Source: Elusimicrobia bacterium UBA6262
GTDB lineage: Bacteria; CAYTYR01; UBA6262
DNA length: 64,000 bases
Assembly (NCBI GenBank): GCA_002441095.1
Contig: DJVG01000038.1
Span: forward strand, 291-64,290
Direction: 5' to 3'
Each line of letters opens with the position of its first letter. Positions within the stretch are counted from its first letter, which is position 1. The notes beneath the pieces are model-generated. The model did not search any database, was not told the origin of the DNA, and saw only the letters and a list, made by a program, of their open reading frames with translations. Of the stretch, positions 16,008-24,987 are shown piece after piece. A program made the translations under genes and the position numbers.

Positions 16008-16772
16008 GTGAAAAAGTACTGTGTGTTCATACTTATAGGAATACTCTGCTTTGGCAGCTCAGGTTTGACTGGGGCGGTGATCGAGGAAGATGAAACGCTA
16101 TTGCCGGAGCTGTCTGATATTATTGAAGACCAGGATCCTGAAGAAGCGGAAATAAAGGTAAAACCAAAAGCAAAAAGAAAACCAAAAGCAAAATTGAAAG
16201 AAGAAGCAGCAGCAGTAGCAGAAACAGAGGTAGGGAGCAAACCTGAAGCCCCGGTATTTAAGGGGTTTTTAGTATATGAAGACAAGACCACCGGCGGCAA
16301 TCATTATGCCCCCAGCGGCTGGATGGGCGATTATACTGACCTGAAATTGGATTATGGCTATAAGAAGAAACCGCATCAAGGATTAACCTGCATCAGGATA
16401 GAATATAATGTCAGGGAATCACAGCGGGCCGGCTGGGCCGGAATGTTCTGGCAAAATCCCTCAGGCAACTGGGGTGAAAAAAAAGGCGGCTATAATTTGA
16501 CCGGCGCGGCCAAGCTCACTTTTTGGGCGCGCGGCGAAAAAGGTAATGAAAAGATCAAAAAGTTCAAGGTAGGCGGTATCAGCGGGACATATCCGGATTC
16601 CTGTTCCGTGGATTTTGGACCGGTAGTATTAGGAAAAAAATGGCGTAAGTACACTATTAACTTGAAAAATAGGGACCTGTCATATATAAACGGCGGTTTT
16701 TGCTGGGTAGCTGTCGCTGGCGACAATCCGTCTGGGATCGTGTTCTACCTGGATGATATTAAATACGAATAA
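16008..16772 (+). CDS. secreted CBM-like protein, tandem paralogue 4, with Lys/Pro/Ala linker
   Basis: This 254-residue protein has a signal peptide (cut near LTGA), an acidic stretch and a Lys/Pro/Ala linker (KPKAKRKPKAKLKEE). The shared domain follows (PSGWMGDYTDL, AGWAGMFWQNPSGNWG, KKGGYNLTGAAKLTFWARGEKG, INGGFCWVAV, FYLDDIKYE). The GTG start has GAGG 5 nt upstream. Paralogues 3 and 4 share the mature N-terminus 'GAVIE', so they are probably each other's nearest relatives. The 270-nt repeat-rich spacer breaks the otherwise tight tandem array. Confidence 0.65.
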   Translation: MKKYCVFILIGILCFGSSGLTGAVIEEDETLLPELSDIIEDQDPEEAEIKVKPKAKRKPKAKLKEEAAAVAETEVGSKPEAPVFKGFLVYEDKTTGGNHYAPSGWMGDYTDLKLDYGYKKKPHQGLTCIRIEYNVRESQRAGWAGMFWQNPSGNWGEKKGGYNLTGAAKLTFWARGEKGNEKIKKFKVGGISGTYPDSCSVDFGPVVLGKKWRKYTINLKNRDLSYINGGFCWVAVAGDNPSGIVFYLDDIKYE

Positions 16773-16809
16773 GATACGCACAATCATTAATTTTGTAAGG
16801 GAGGGAACA

Positions 16810-18108
16810 ATGAAAGTATCCAGAAAAGCCGCAGTGTTCATGCTCCTGATCGTCTCTCTATCTTCACTCTTTTTTGCCTGCAGTAAAAAAAGCAAGCTGG
16901 ACCCGCTGCCATCCGGCCCGGCCATTACCAATGTGGACAGTATCCCCAGCTCTACCAGCGCTACGATCACCTGGACCACTGACGTGTCAGCCACTTCTAA
17001 GGTATATTATGGCACCACCAACAGTTTTGGCAGTTCCACCACTGAAACTGCCAGTACCACTAAGAACCATTCTGTCAATATTACCGGCTTGGCTGTTAAT
17101 ACTGACTATTATTATTATGTTGCCAGTAAGGATGCTGCCAACAATACTTCCACGGCCGGGGAAGATGGCAGTTATATATTTACGACCACAGCGGCTGGCC
17201 CGGTAATTTCCGCGGTCACGGATAGCGCCAGCAGTACCAGCGCCACTATTACCTGGACCACTGACGTGGCAGCAACGACCCAGGTTTTTTATGGTACCAC
17301 CACCGGGTTTGGCAGCCAGACCACGGAAATTGATACAGGTACCAATATGAAAACCTCTCACTCAGTGACCTTGACTAGCTTGAGTACCGGCACTAAATAC
17401 TATTATTATGTGCGCAGCAGGAATGCTGCCGGCAATGCCACTACTTTAGGGGATGACGGCACCTTGGATTTCACCACTACCAGTACTACTCCTACGGCAG
17501 ATATGTATCTCATGATCGATGATATCCAGCTGACCGGGACCACGGGGACTACATTTGATATTTATACTGATGATTTTGGTGCTGTTTTCACCGGAGGCAC
17601 AAATAATTTAGCTTATATGGGCTCAGCCGCAGACGGCAGTGCGCCGAATATCAGCGGTGATTCTGAAGCTACCTATACCGGGGATAAACATGCTGGTACA
17701 GCTTGTTGGCGTATTCCCATGACCGTCGGGACATCCTTAAGTTGGGATGGGATATATGTCTTAGCCACCGGCCTATGGAGAAACCAAATTCCCTCTGACC
17801 CCGGGGCTGACCTGTCTGGTCCTACCGGCACGGTAACGCTGAGCTGCTATGCCAAAGTTTCCGGCATTACCCAAACCAAGCTTAAGATAGGCATCGGGGA
17901 CGACAGCGCCTGGACTGATCCTCTAAATATTGAAAGTTTCGGGACAGTTGGCAACAAGGCTTCATGTAAGAAAGCCAGCGCTATAGGTACTACTATTAGT
18001 AATACAACCTGGACCAAGATATCTGTTACTGTGGGGACAGATCCCGACCTGACAAACATTAATGGCGTATTCTTCTGGTCCATGTCCATGGCTGATGTTA
18101 CTCCATAA
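16810..18108 (+). CDS. lipoprotein with two Fn3 domains and a CBM-like domain (permuted?)
   Basis: This 432-residue protein has a lipobox (LFFAC, Cys ~21). Two fibronectin-III/purple-acid-phosphatase-N-like repeats of ~95 residues each follow (SATITWTTDV, KVYYGTT, HSVNITGL, YYYYV). The last ~200 residues resemble the neighbouring CBM-like domain (TACWRI, WDGIYV, NINGVFFWSM). The strand that closes that domain elsewhere (YLDDI.FE) is here at its beginning (MYLMIDDIQLTG), and the protein ends right after FFWSMSMADVTP. ATG 16810, with GGGAGGG upstream, is the true start. The stop overlaps the GH81 gene by 14 nt. Confidence 0.65.
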   Translation: MKVSRKAAVFMLLIVSLSSLFFACSKKSKLDPLPSGPAITNVDSIPSSTSATITWTTDVSATSKVYYGTTNSFGSSTTETASTTKNHSVNITGLAVNTDYYYYVASKDAANNTSTAGEDGSYIFTTTAAGPVISAVTDSASSTSATITWTTDVAATTQVFYGTTTGFGSQTTEIDTGTNMKTSHSVTLTSLSTGTKYYYYVRSRNAAGNATTLGDDGTLDFTTTSTTPTADMYLMIDDIQLTGTTGTTFDIYTDDFGAVFTGGTNNLAYMGSAADGSAPNISGDSEATYTGDKHAGTACWRIPMTVGTSLSWDGIYVLATGLWRNQIPSDPGADLSGPTGTVTLSCYAKVSGITQTKLKIGIGDDSAWTDPLNIESFGTVGNKASCKKASAIGTTISNTTWTKISVTVGTDPDLTNINGVFFWSMSMADVTP

Positions 18109-21100
18109 GAGCAAATACTTAATTGTTCTTTTTTGCTGTCTAGGCATAACCAGGACAGCCTGGCCGGCAACGGTGGCTATCGGGAAGGGCAGCTATACTA
18201 CAACGCTGCCCTCTTCTGTACCCAGCAGCAAACGCCCGCCGACAGCGCAATATGTCACCAGTAATATTACCGGGCCTGTACCTACAACCAAATGGTATTC
18301 ATCATTGATCAGTTCTGCGTATTCTTCCTGCCATTTTGCGTATCCTTTAGCTATGAATGTCACTAATGCGGCAACGTACACTGGCTTGGAGTTTGGCCTG
18401 CCGGTCGTGACTGCCCAGGCTGATGGCGTGGTCGCTCTGCTGGAACAGGACCTGGAAATACGCGGCAATATTGGCGGGCGTTACCTGAAAGCAGACAATG
18501 TTAAAGTGGACAGTTACAGTGACTGGACAGTGTCGCCGTTCTGGCAGGATAACACCAGTACAGAGTATTTCCAGGCCACATATGGCCGCGGCTTACTGTT
18601 TATTTACTTAAATTATTCGGCTAACTGTGATCCCAGGATCCTGGCAGGAGCTGATTTTGAGCAGGTTTTTGATGAGAATGGTACTGTTGCCGCCGGCACT
18701 ATCAGCACTGACCATATTGGTGTTAAATATAAGAATGTATATTACGGCTTGTTTGCGCCGACCGGGTCTACCTTTACTATTACCAATAACCAGGTCAGCG
18801 TCGCCCTGCCGGCGGGTTCGAGATATTTTTCCGTTGGGTTAATGACTAAAAGTGCTGACCTGTCCTACTTTTACCAGCATGCATATGCTTTTGTGACTGA
18901 TACCCAGGTGTCCTGGGCCTATAATGAAACTACCAACGATATAGCCACTACTTTTTCTTTGACTACAGAGTCTAAACAAGGTAATCAGGATACGGCTTTA
19001 ATTGCCTTGTTGCCGCACCAGTATAAAAATTCCAGCGAACCGGTTTCCAGCGTCTATACCTACACTACCCTGCTGGGTAAAATGAAATTGCTGGAAGCTA
19101 GTACTTTTACGGTGACTAATAAATTTTATGGTGTTTTGCCTTATTTGCCGGATAAGGGTAGTTATGACAAAACGCACCTGGCAGACTTGTTAGCCAGGGA
19201 TAAAGATTCCTCGCTGTCCAAGACCGATACTTATTTTAACGGTAAACAGGTAGCGAAGATAGCTAATTTGATCCCCATCGCTGACCAACTGCAGGATACG
19301 GCGACCAGGGACTACCTGGTCAGCCGCCTGAAGACTGTCCTGGTCAACTGGCTGACCTATTCCTCAGGTGAAACGAACAGGTTTTTCTATTATGATAATA
19401 TCTGGGGCGGCCTGATCGGTTACGGTGCGGAATTTTACGGCTATAATTATACCGACCATCATTTTCATTACGGGTACCTGGTTTATGCTGCGGCTTTATT
19501 AAGCCTGTATGACCGCTCTTTCAAAGATGATTACGGCCCGATGATAGAATATCTGGTCCGGGATTATGCCAGCTCGAACAGGGATGACACCATGTTCCCG
19601 TTCTTGCGTCATTTTGACCCTTACCTGGGACATTCGTATTGTGACGGGTTAGCGCAGTCTGATTATGGCAATAACCAGGAATCTTCATCCGAGGCCATGA
19701 ATGCCTGGGCCGGCATGATCCTGTGGGGCATGGTCACCAATAATGATACTATCCGGGATGCCGGTATTTACGGGTATACCACAGAATACAGCGGTGTTCA
19801 TGATTATTATTTTGATGTAGATAATGATATCTTTCCGGCAGAATATGCGCACCGGATCACCGGCATACTGTTTGACGGCAAAATCGAATACACGACCTGG
19901 TGGACCGGCGCTGATGAGGCTATCTATGGCATCCAGATGATACCCAGTACTGCTTCTATGCTCTACCTGGGATATTATCCGGATTACTGTGAAGACAGCT
20001 ACGACGCTTTTTTTGCGGACAACGGCGGTTATGAGAATTATGATTATTGGTATAATATCCTCTGGCAATTCCAGTGTTTTTATGATCCTGATTTAGCCAT
20101 CAGCAAGTATAATGAGAATGTTAAGATAGACACTGATGGGGACAGCTTCACTTTTCTCTATCACTGGATCCATAATTTTTTAGAGTTAGGGCAGGTGGAT
20201 ATCAGGGTGCATGCAAATACGCCCTATTATGCCGTATTTAATAAAGCCGGGACCAGGACTTACCTGGCTTATAATGCCGAAACCGTTATCAAACAAGTTT
20301 CTTTCTATGGCCCTGGATATTTGGGCAGTATTTATGTAAAACCTGGCAGGATGGCTGCTGCCACGGCTTTTGCCTGCGAGGTGACTGCTGTTACTCCCAG
20401 TTCAGCAGCTAATTCAGGCCCAAGCGCTATCACCATAGAAGGCGCTGGTTTTCAAAGAGGATTACAGGTTTTCCTGGTCCGGTCAGGGCAGGATGATGTT
20501 GCCGCACTCGCGGTAAACTATGTCAGCGCTAACAAGATCGCAGCCGAATTTGATTTAACCGGTTTAGCGCCCGGAGATTGGGCTTTGGTGGTAATTAATC
20601 CGGGAGGGGATATAGACACGGCCAAGAATATGTCGTTTAGTATCACTGGCTATACCCCTACAGTCAGGATGGTTTCACCAAGCCAGGCCAGTAACAAGAA
20701 CCAGGTCAGGGTCCAGGTTACTGGAACAAATTTCTACAACGGGGGTCAAATAAAACTGAGTAGGACCGGCGAGACAGATATTGTGGCTACTGAAAATACC
20801 CGCAGTTCAATGACGCAAATTTCCGGTTTGCTGGATATCCGGAATAAAAAACCGGGCCGGTGGGATGTGGTAGTCACTAACACTGATGATAAGACCGGGA
20901 CCTATGCCAGCGGCTTTGAAATAACCCAGAGTGACGCTGTCTATGTTTATCCCAATCCGTGTAAGCTGGCCCAGAACAAAATAGTATATTTTGCCAATAT
21001 GTCCCACCAGGCGGCAGTAAGTATTTATGACTTAAATGGGGAGCTGGTTTTTTCAGCCAATAATATTTTGGCCAATCCTTACGCCTGGAACCTGAAAAAT

Positions 21101-21193
21101 AATTCAGGGCGGGGGATAGCCAGCGGGATTTATATGTATGTGATCCAGGAAGGCGAGACCATAAAAAGAGGCAAGATAGCGTTCATTAAATAA
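18095..21193 (+). CDS. GH81 endo-beta-1,3-glucanase with TIG domains and sorting-like tail
   Basis: This 1032-residue protein has a signal peptide (~25 residues, cut near AWPA). A GH81 domain (~35-760) has the hallmark DHHFHYGYLVYAAALL near residue 455 and GNNQESSSEAMNAW near 526-538, which includes the catalytic Glu pair of the family. GH81 enzymes cut beta-1,3-glucan (laminarin, curdlan, callose) internally with inversion. Two IPT/TIG-type domains follow (~765-940), then a FlgD/type IX-like tail (VYVYPNPCKL, VSIYDLNGELV, ASGIYMYVI, KIAFIK). ATG 18095 is preferred to ATG 18062 because it gives a proper signal peptide. Confidence 0.93.
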   Translation: MLLHKSKYLIVLFCCLGITRTAWPATVAIGKGSYTTTLPSSVPSSKRPPTAQYVTSNITGPVPTTKWYSSLISSAYSSCHFAYPLAMNVTNAATYTGLEFGLPVVTAQADGVVALLEQDLEIRGNIGGRYLKADNVKVDSYSDWTVSPFWQDNTSTEYFQATYGRGLLFIYLNYSANCDPRILAGADFEQVFDENGTVAAGTISTDHIGVKYKNVYYGLFAPTGSTFTITNNQVSVALPAGSRYFSVGLMTKSADLSYFYQHAYAFVTDTQVSWAYNETTNDIATTFSLTTESKQGNQDTALIALLPHQYKNSSEPVSSVYTYTTLLGKMKLLEASTFTVTNKFYGVLPYLPDKGSYDKTHLADLLARDKDSSLSKTDTYFNGKQVAKIANLIPIADQLQDTATRDYLVSRLKTVLVNWLTYSSGETNRFFYYDNIWGGLIGYGAEFYGYNYTDHHFHYGYLVYAAALLSLYDRSFKDDYGPMIEYLVRDYASSNRDDTMFPFLRHFDPYLGHSYCDGLAQSDYGNNQESSSEAMNAWAGMILWGMVTNNDTIRDAGIYGYTTEYSGVHDYYFDVDNDIFPAEYAHRITGILFDGKIEYTTWWTGADEAIYGIQMIPSTASMLYLGYYPDYCEDSYDAFFADNGGYENYDYWYNILWQFQCFYDPDLAISKYNENVKIDTDGDSFTFLYHWIHNFLELGQVDIRVHANTPYYAVFNKAGTRTYLAYNAETVIKQVSFYGPGYLGSIYVKPGRMAAATAFACEVTAVTPSSAANSGPSAITIEGAGFQRGLQVFLVRSGQDDVAALAVNYVSANKIAAEFDLTGLAPGDWALVVINPGGDIDTAKNMSFSITGYTPTVRMVSPSQASNKNQVRVQVTGTNFYNGGQIKLSRTGETDIVATENTRSSMTQISGLLDIRNKKPGRWDVVVTNTDDKTGTYASGFEITQSDAVYVYPNPCKLAQNKIVYFANMSHQAAVSIYDLNGELVFSANNILANPYAWNLKNNSGRGIASGIYMYVIQEGETIKRGKIAFIK

Positions 21194-21216
21194 TACCTAA
21201 AAAAGAGGGGGATGCA

Positions 21217-22434
21217 TTGAAGAGAGTACCTGGATTATTGTTTTTGTTGCTGGCCAGTTTATCCCTGGCGGCGGGACTGAATGCCCGGGAACCGCGGGTA
21301 AGTATCACCCAGAAAAAAACCGGAGAATATCAATTACTGGTGGAAGGCAAACCATTTATTGTGCAGGGGGTATGCTATAGCCCTATACCGATCGGGAAGA
21401 ATTATGAGCATAATTTCTGGGGCGATCCAAGTAAGCCCTGGATCAATGTGGATGGCCCCATGATGAAGGACCTGGGAGTCAATACGATACGGATATACCA
21501 GGAAGGGGAAAGCCCGGCGGAAACCAGGCAGCTCATCCGGGACCTGTATGAGGAATTCCAGGTACGCACCATTATGACCCATTATCTCGGGTTTTGGTCC
21601 TATCCCTCGGCTAACTATGGTGACGAAGATTTTCAAAAAAGGACGATCAAAGATGTGGAAAGAATGGTTAAAGAGTATAAGGATGAACCGGGAGTCCTGA
21701 TGTGGTGCCTGGGCAATGAAAATAACTTCTCTTTCGGGCCGCAAAAAGTAAATCCCTGGACGACTAAAGCGATAGAAGCCTTAGATGATCCTTACAAGAA
21801 AAGAATGGCCAAAGCAAAAATATATTACCAGTTCATTGAAAAAGTAGCTAAAGCCGTTAAGAAGATCGATCCGGACCATCCCATCATGATGGGTAATGGC
21901 GATCTGGCTGATGTAGAGATCGCGAAACGCTATTGCCCCAATGTTGACGTGCTGGGAGCGACTGTATACCGCGGCAAGTCGTTTGGGAACCTGTTTAAGG
22001 AAGTGGAGATCAAATGGGGCAAACCGATAATTTTCAGCGAATTTGGCTGTGATTCTTTTGACGCTTTCAAGCAGAAAGAAGACCAGGAAACGCAAGCAGC
22101 CTTTATCAGTAACCAATGGACAGAGATCGAAAAAAATTTACCCGGCAATCCAGCGGGTGTGGGCAACTGCCTGGGTGGCTGTGTGTTTGAGTGGAATGAT
22201 GAATGGTGGAAAGCAGCTGAAGCAGACTCATCCAGCTGGGCAGTCCATGACACTAGCGGGCAATGGTGCCACGGAGCTTACTATTATGATATTAAAGCTC
22301 CGGAAGGCATGAATATGAACGAAGAGTGGTGGGGTATAGTTTCCCTGGACCCGGAACTGGATGAAATGGGCAATAATAAGCGTATACCCAAGAAAGCGTA
22401 TTATATGTTGCAGGAACTGTGGCTGCAGGAATAA
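21217..22434 (+). CDS. secreted clan GH-A glycoside hydrolase
   Basis: This 405-residue protein has a signal peptide of ~23 residues and a single TIM barrel. It starts with 'VEGKPFIVQGVCYSPIPIG'; the acid/base is E168 (WCLGNENN) and the nucleophile E275 (FSEFGCDS). Paralogous to the enzyme at 7874 but without the C-terminal tail, it probably remains periplasmic or soluble. GH2/GH5/GH72-like families include beta-1,3-glucan hydrolases and transglycosylases, which fits the adjacent GH81. The exact activity is unknown. TTG start with AGAGGGGG upstream; it follows GH81 by 23 nt. Confidence 0.82.
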   Translation: MKRVPGLLFLLLASLSLAAGLNAREPRVSITQKKTGEYQLLVEGKPFIVQGVCYSPIPIGKNYEHNFWGDPSKPWINVDGPMMKDLGVNTIRIYQEGESPAETRQLIRDLYEEFQVRTIMTHYLGFWSYPSANYGDEDFQKRTIKDVERMVKEYKDEPGVLMWCLGNENNFSFGPQKVNPWTTKAIEALDDPYKKRMAKAKIYYQFIEKVAKAVKKIDPDHPIMMGNGDLADVEIAKRYCPNVDVLGATVYRGKSFGNLFKEVEIKWGKPIIFSEFGCDSFDAFKQKEDQETQAAFISNQWTEIEKNLPGNPAGVGNCLGGCVFEWNDEWWKAAEADSSSWAVHDTSGQWCHGAYYYDIKAPEGMNMNEEWWGIVSLDPELDEMGNNKRIPKKAYYMLQELWLQE

Positions 22435-22474
22435 AAATCAGGGAACTGATAACCTAACAAAGGAGTGAATAAAA

Positions 22475-24415
22475 ATGAAAAAAAGAGTTATGCTGTTACT
22501 GCTCCTGGCTGCGATCCTGCTGAGTGCGGCAGCGGTTTGGGCGCAGGAATCTGCCGGCAGTATTAAGAAACTGAAAGTTGTGCCATCCTGGGAAACACTG
22601 GGTAAAGTTTATTTGATGTGGGAGCAAATTGAAGATACTTTCTATTATAAAGTCTATCGTGACGGGAAAGTTATCGGACGGGCGCGCGACCCTTTTTATG
22701 TAGATCAAAAGGCGGCAGCTGGTGCGAAAGCAGTCTATAAAGTGGTGGCGACTAAGGGCGGCAAGGACGGGGCGTCCAGCGCCGAAATACCGGTAAAACT
22801 GCCTGAGACAATTGACTTGCCGCGGGAAAAAATAGAATTTCGCGGCGATGATATTTATGTGAACGGGGAAAAATATATAGTGTGCGGTATCGGGTATGCT
22901 CCCTACCGTCCGCATACCTCTCCGAACAAACCTTATCCCCGCGATTATGAGATCATTGAAAAAGATTTCCAATTAATGAAGAAGATCGGTTTTAATACGA
23001 TCCGCAACTGGTCAGGCCGGGACCTGGATGAGTATATGATGGAACTGGCACATAAGTATGGGCTCCTGATCATCCAGGGCATGAGTATCTGGGTGCCGCC
23101 CATGGCAGATTTTTCAGATAAGAGTTTCTGGGATAATTCCATGACTACGGTAGAAGATGAAATGAAGATAAACCGTGAGCATGGGAATATCATCGGGTAT
23201 CTGCTGATGAATGAGCCGCCTCCGGGCAAGATCGCCCAGGCCAGTTTAGCCAAGACCAATGAGTTTTATGACCTGATTACCGCTAAGATCAAGGAGTTGC
23301 AGCCGGGAGCCTATGTATCTTTAGCTAATTGGCCCCGTGCTGATATGTTAAGTACTAAAAATTGGGATTTTATTTGTATCAACCATTATGGCTATGATAA
23401 ATCCCATGTCGTCAATATGGGTTATCGCGGGTATCTTGGCTGGATGGAAAGAATATTAGCTAAAGATAAACCGCTGATCGGTACCGAGTATGGCTACAGC
23501 ATGTCCAAGCGCGGCGAAGGAAAATTCGGGTATGGCGGCAATACTGAAGAGGAACAGGCCATCGGCATTGTTAATGATACCTACGCCATGATCGCGGAAA
23601 AAGGTAACGGCGCCTGCATTTTCTCCTGGATCGATGAGTGGTGGAAAAATAATGAAGGGGAAGGCGATGAAGACCGGCATGAAGAAACTGAGCCAGAAGA
23701 ATGGTTTGGTATAGTAGCCATGCCGGATGATAAGAACCTGGCTGGAGTACCGCGCCAGGCCGCCGTTGCCATGGAAAAATTCTATGAAGCCCTGATCATC
23801 TCTCCCCGCGATGCTAATAAGGTCCAGGGTACAATCCCAGTGGAAGTCTATACCAAAACCTCACTTTTTCCTAACCTGGCCAAAGTCGAATATTCAATTG
23901 ATGGCAGTAACTGGGTAGAATTATCCAATACCGCTAATTGGTGGCGGGCGGAAATGGATACGACATCCTTAAATGACGGTAAATATGATCTGAAGGTCCG
24001 CTATACCACTAAAGCCGGCAAAGAAACTGTGGCCAGCCAGCCATTGGCCTTATATGTAGTAAACAATGAAAAGATCAGCCAGCAGGAACTGGTGATCAGT
24101 ACTGATAAGGCAGTCTATAAAAATGGCGATACCGTGATCCTGACTATAAAATACAGTGAAAACAGCAAGCCTGCTGTTAACAAAGCGGTATCTTATGCGG
24201 TAACCCAAATTGGCACCATCACTGCTTCTTGCCGTAATCTGGCTGGAGCAGAGCTGCTTACTAATAATCAAGGGATAGTTAAGGCTTCTTATGTAGTGAA
24301 AGATGAAGACCGGCCGCATTTCCTGACTATCTCCGCAGCTGTCCCCAGTGAGCAAGTAGTTGGACAAAAATTTGCCACCAGAATAGTCGTGGAAGTGAAC
24401 CAGGTCCAGAAATAA
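22475..24415 (+). CDS. secreted GH-A glycoside hydrolase with N-terminal Fn3-like and C-terminal Ig-like domains
   Basis: This 646-residue protein has a signal peptide (cut near VWAQ). An Fn3-like domain (~30-108) precedes a TIM barrel (~118-440) with acid/base E247 in LLMNEPPPG and probable nucleophile E338 in IGTEYGYS. Two Ig-like domains follow (~440-535, ~540-646); the second (VYKNGDTVILTIKYSENSKP) resembles invasin/macroglobulin strands. It is related to the GH2 catalytic barrel/GH5. It is the last gene of the glucanase set, 40 nt after the previous one, with AAAGGAG before the ATG. Confidence 0.8.
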   Translation: MKKRVMLLLLLAAILLSAAAVWAQESAGSIKKLKVVPSWETLGKVYLMWEQIEDTFYYKVYRDGKVIGRARDPFYVDQKAAAGAKAVYKVVATKGGKDGASSAEIPVKLPETIDLPREKIEFRGDDIYVNGEKYIVCGIGYAPYRPHTSPNKPYPRDYEIIEKDFQLMKKIGFNTIRNWSGRDLDEYMMELAHKYGLLIIQGMSIWVPPMADFSDKSFWDNSMTTVEDEMKINREHGNIIGYLLMNEPPPGKIAQASLAKTNEFYDLITAKIKELQPGAYVSLANWPRADMLSTKNWDFICINHYGYDKSHVVNMGYRGYLGWMERILAKDKPLIGTEYGYSMSKRGEGKFGYGGNTEEEQAIGIVNDTYAMIAEKGNGACIFSWIDEWWKNNEGEGDEDRHEETEPEEWFGIVAMPDDKNLAGVPRQAAVAMEKFYEALIISPRDANKVQGTIPVEVYTKTSLFPNLAKVEYSIDGSNWVELSNTANWWRAEMDTTSLNDGKYDLKVRYTTKAGKETVASQPLALYVVNNEKISQQELVISTDKAVYKNGDTVILTIKYSENSKPAVNKAVSYAVTQIGTITASCRNLAGAELLTNNQGIVKASYVVKDEDRPHFLTISAAVPSEQVVGQKFATRIVVEVNQVQK

Positions 24416-24530
24416 ATGACCAATCTCAAATGACAAATGAATCACCAATGACTAATGACAAATTAGAATTGGGATTTGGCATTTTGAGATTCATTTGGAT
24501 TTTGTAATTAGGATTTTGGATTTATTTTTA
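24413..24530 (+). repeat. AAATGACAAAT word array, sense then inverted
   Basis: The left half repeats CAAATGACAAATGA and CAATGACTAATGACAAATT. The right half carries inverted words such as GGGATTTGGCATTTTGAGAT and GGATTTTGGATTT. Together they could form a long imperfect stem at the end of the glucanase operon. The first words overlap the glycosidase stop codon. Confidence 0.7.
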
Positions 24531-24540
24531 TAGAAATCGC

Positions 24541-24569
24541 TTGACTAAATAGCGAATGTCTGCTATTAT
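24541..24569 (+). promoter_or_regulatory. sigma-70-type promoter of the cold-shock gene
   Basis: TTGACT (24541-24546), a 17-nt spacer and TATTAT (24564-24569). The transcript would start near 24576, giving a ~70-nt leader before the ATG, as is common for cold-shock mRNAs. Confidence 0.75.
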
Positions 24570-24644
24570 TAGCGTTGAAGGATGTAAAACCATTTTGTGG
24601 GAGTAGCGCCTTCAGAATGTAGAAAGAAGGAGGAACGGCTGTTG

Positions 24645-24845
24645 ATGAAAGGAAAAGTTAAATGGTTCAATGACGCCAAAGGTTACGGCTTCATTGAAAA
24701 AGAAGACGGCAGTGGTGATGTATTTGTACATTACTCTGCGATCAACGGCGAAGGATTCAAGAGCTTAGCCGAAGGGCAAGCAGTTGAGTTCGACGTTGAA
24801 GATGGCGCTAAAGGCCCACAGGCCAAAAATGTAGTTAAAATATAA
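24645..24845 (+). CDS. cold-shock domain protein (CspA family)
   Basis: This is a 66-residue single-domain RNA/DNA-binding protein. It has RNP1 (KGYGFIE), RNP2 (VFVHYSAI) and the usual start [17 protein letters not shown]. CspA-type proteins melt RNA secondary structure. AGGAGGAAC precedes the ATG; an upstream in-frame frame from 24597 is not supported. It is monocistronic, with its own promoter and terminator. Confidence 0.95.
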   Translation: MKGKVKWFNDAKGYGFIEKEDGSGDVFVHYSAINGEGFKSLAEGQAVEFDVEDGAKGPQAKNVVKI

Positions 24846-24880
24846 TAATCCTTAACCGGATTTGATTTTTTAACGAAATC

Positions 24881-24913
24881 CCTGCCCCGATTATGTCGGG
24901 GCAGGTCTTTTTT
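24881..24913 (+). terminator. intrinsic terminator of the cold-shock gene
   Basis: CCTGCCCCGA (24881-24890) pairs perfectly with TCGGGGCAGG (24896-24905) around a 5-nt loop, followed by TCTTTTTT. Confidence 0.92.
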
Positions 24914-24920
24914 ATTTAGG

Positions 24921-24948
24921 TTGCTTTTTAACAAAAACGTGCTATTAT
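24921..24948 (+). promoter_or_regulatory. probable promoter of the SBBP gene
   Basis: TTGCTT (24921-24926), a 16-nt spacer and TATTAT (24943-24948). The transcript would start about 33 nt before the ATG at 24988. Confidence 0.55.
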
Positions 24949-24987
24949 AACATATATACCCAATAAACAACGCAGACAGGTGAGGAC

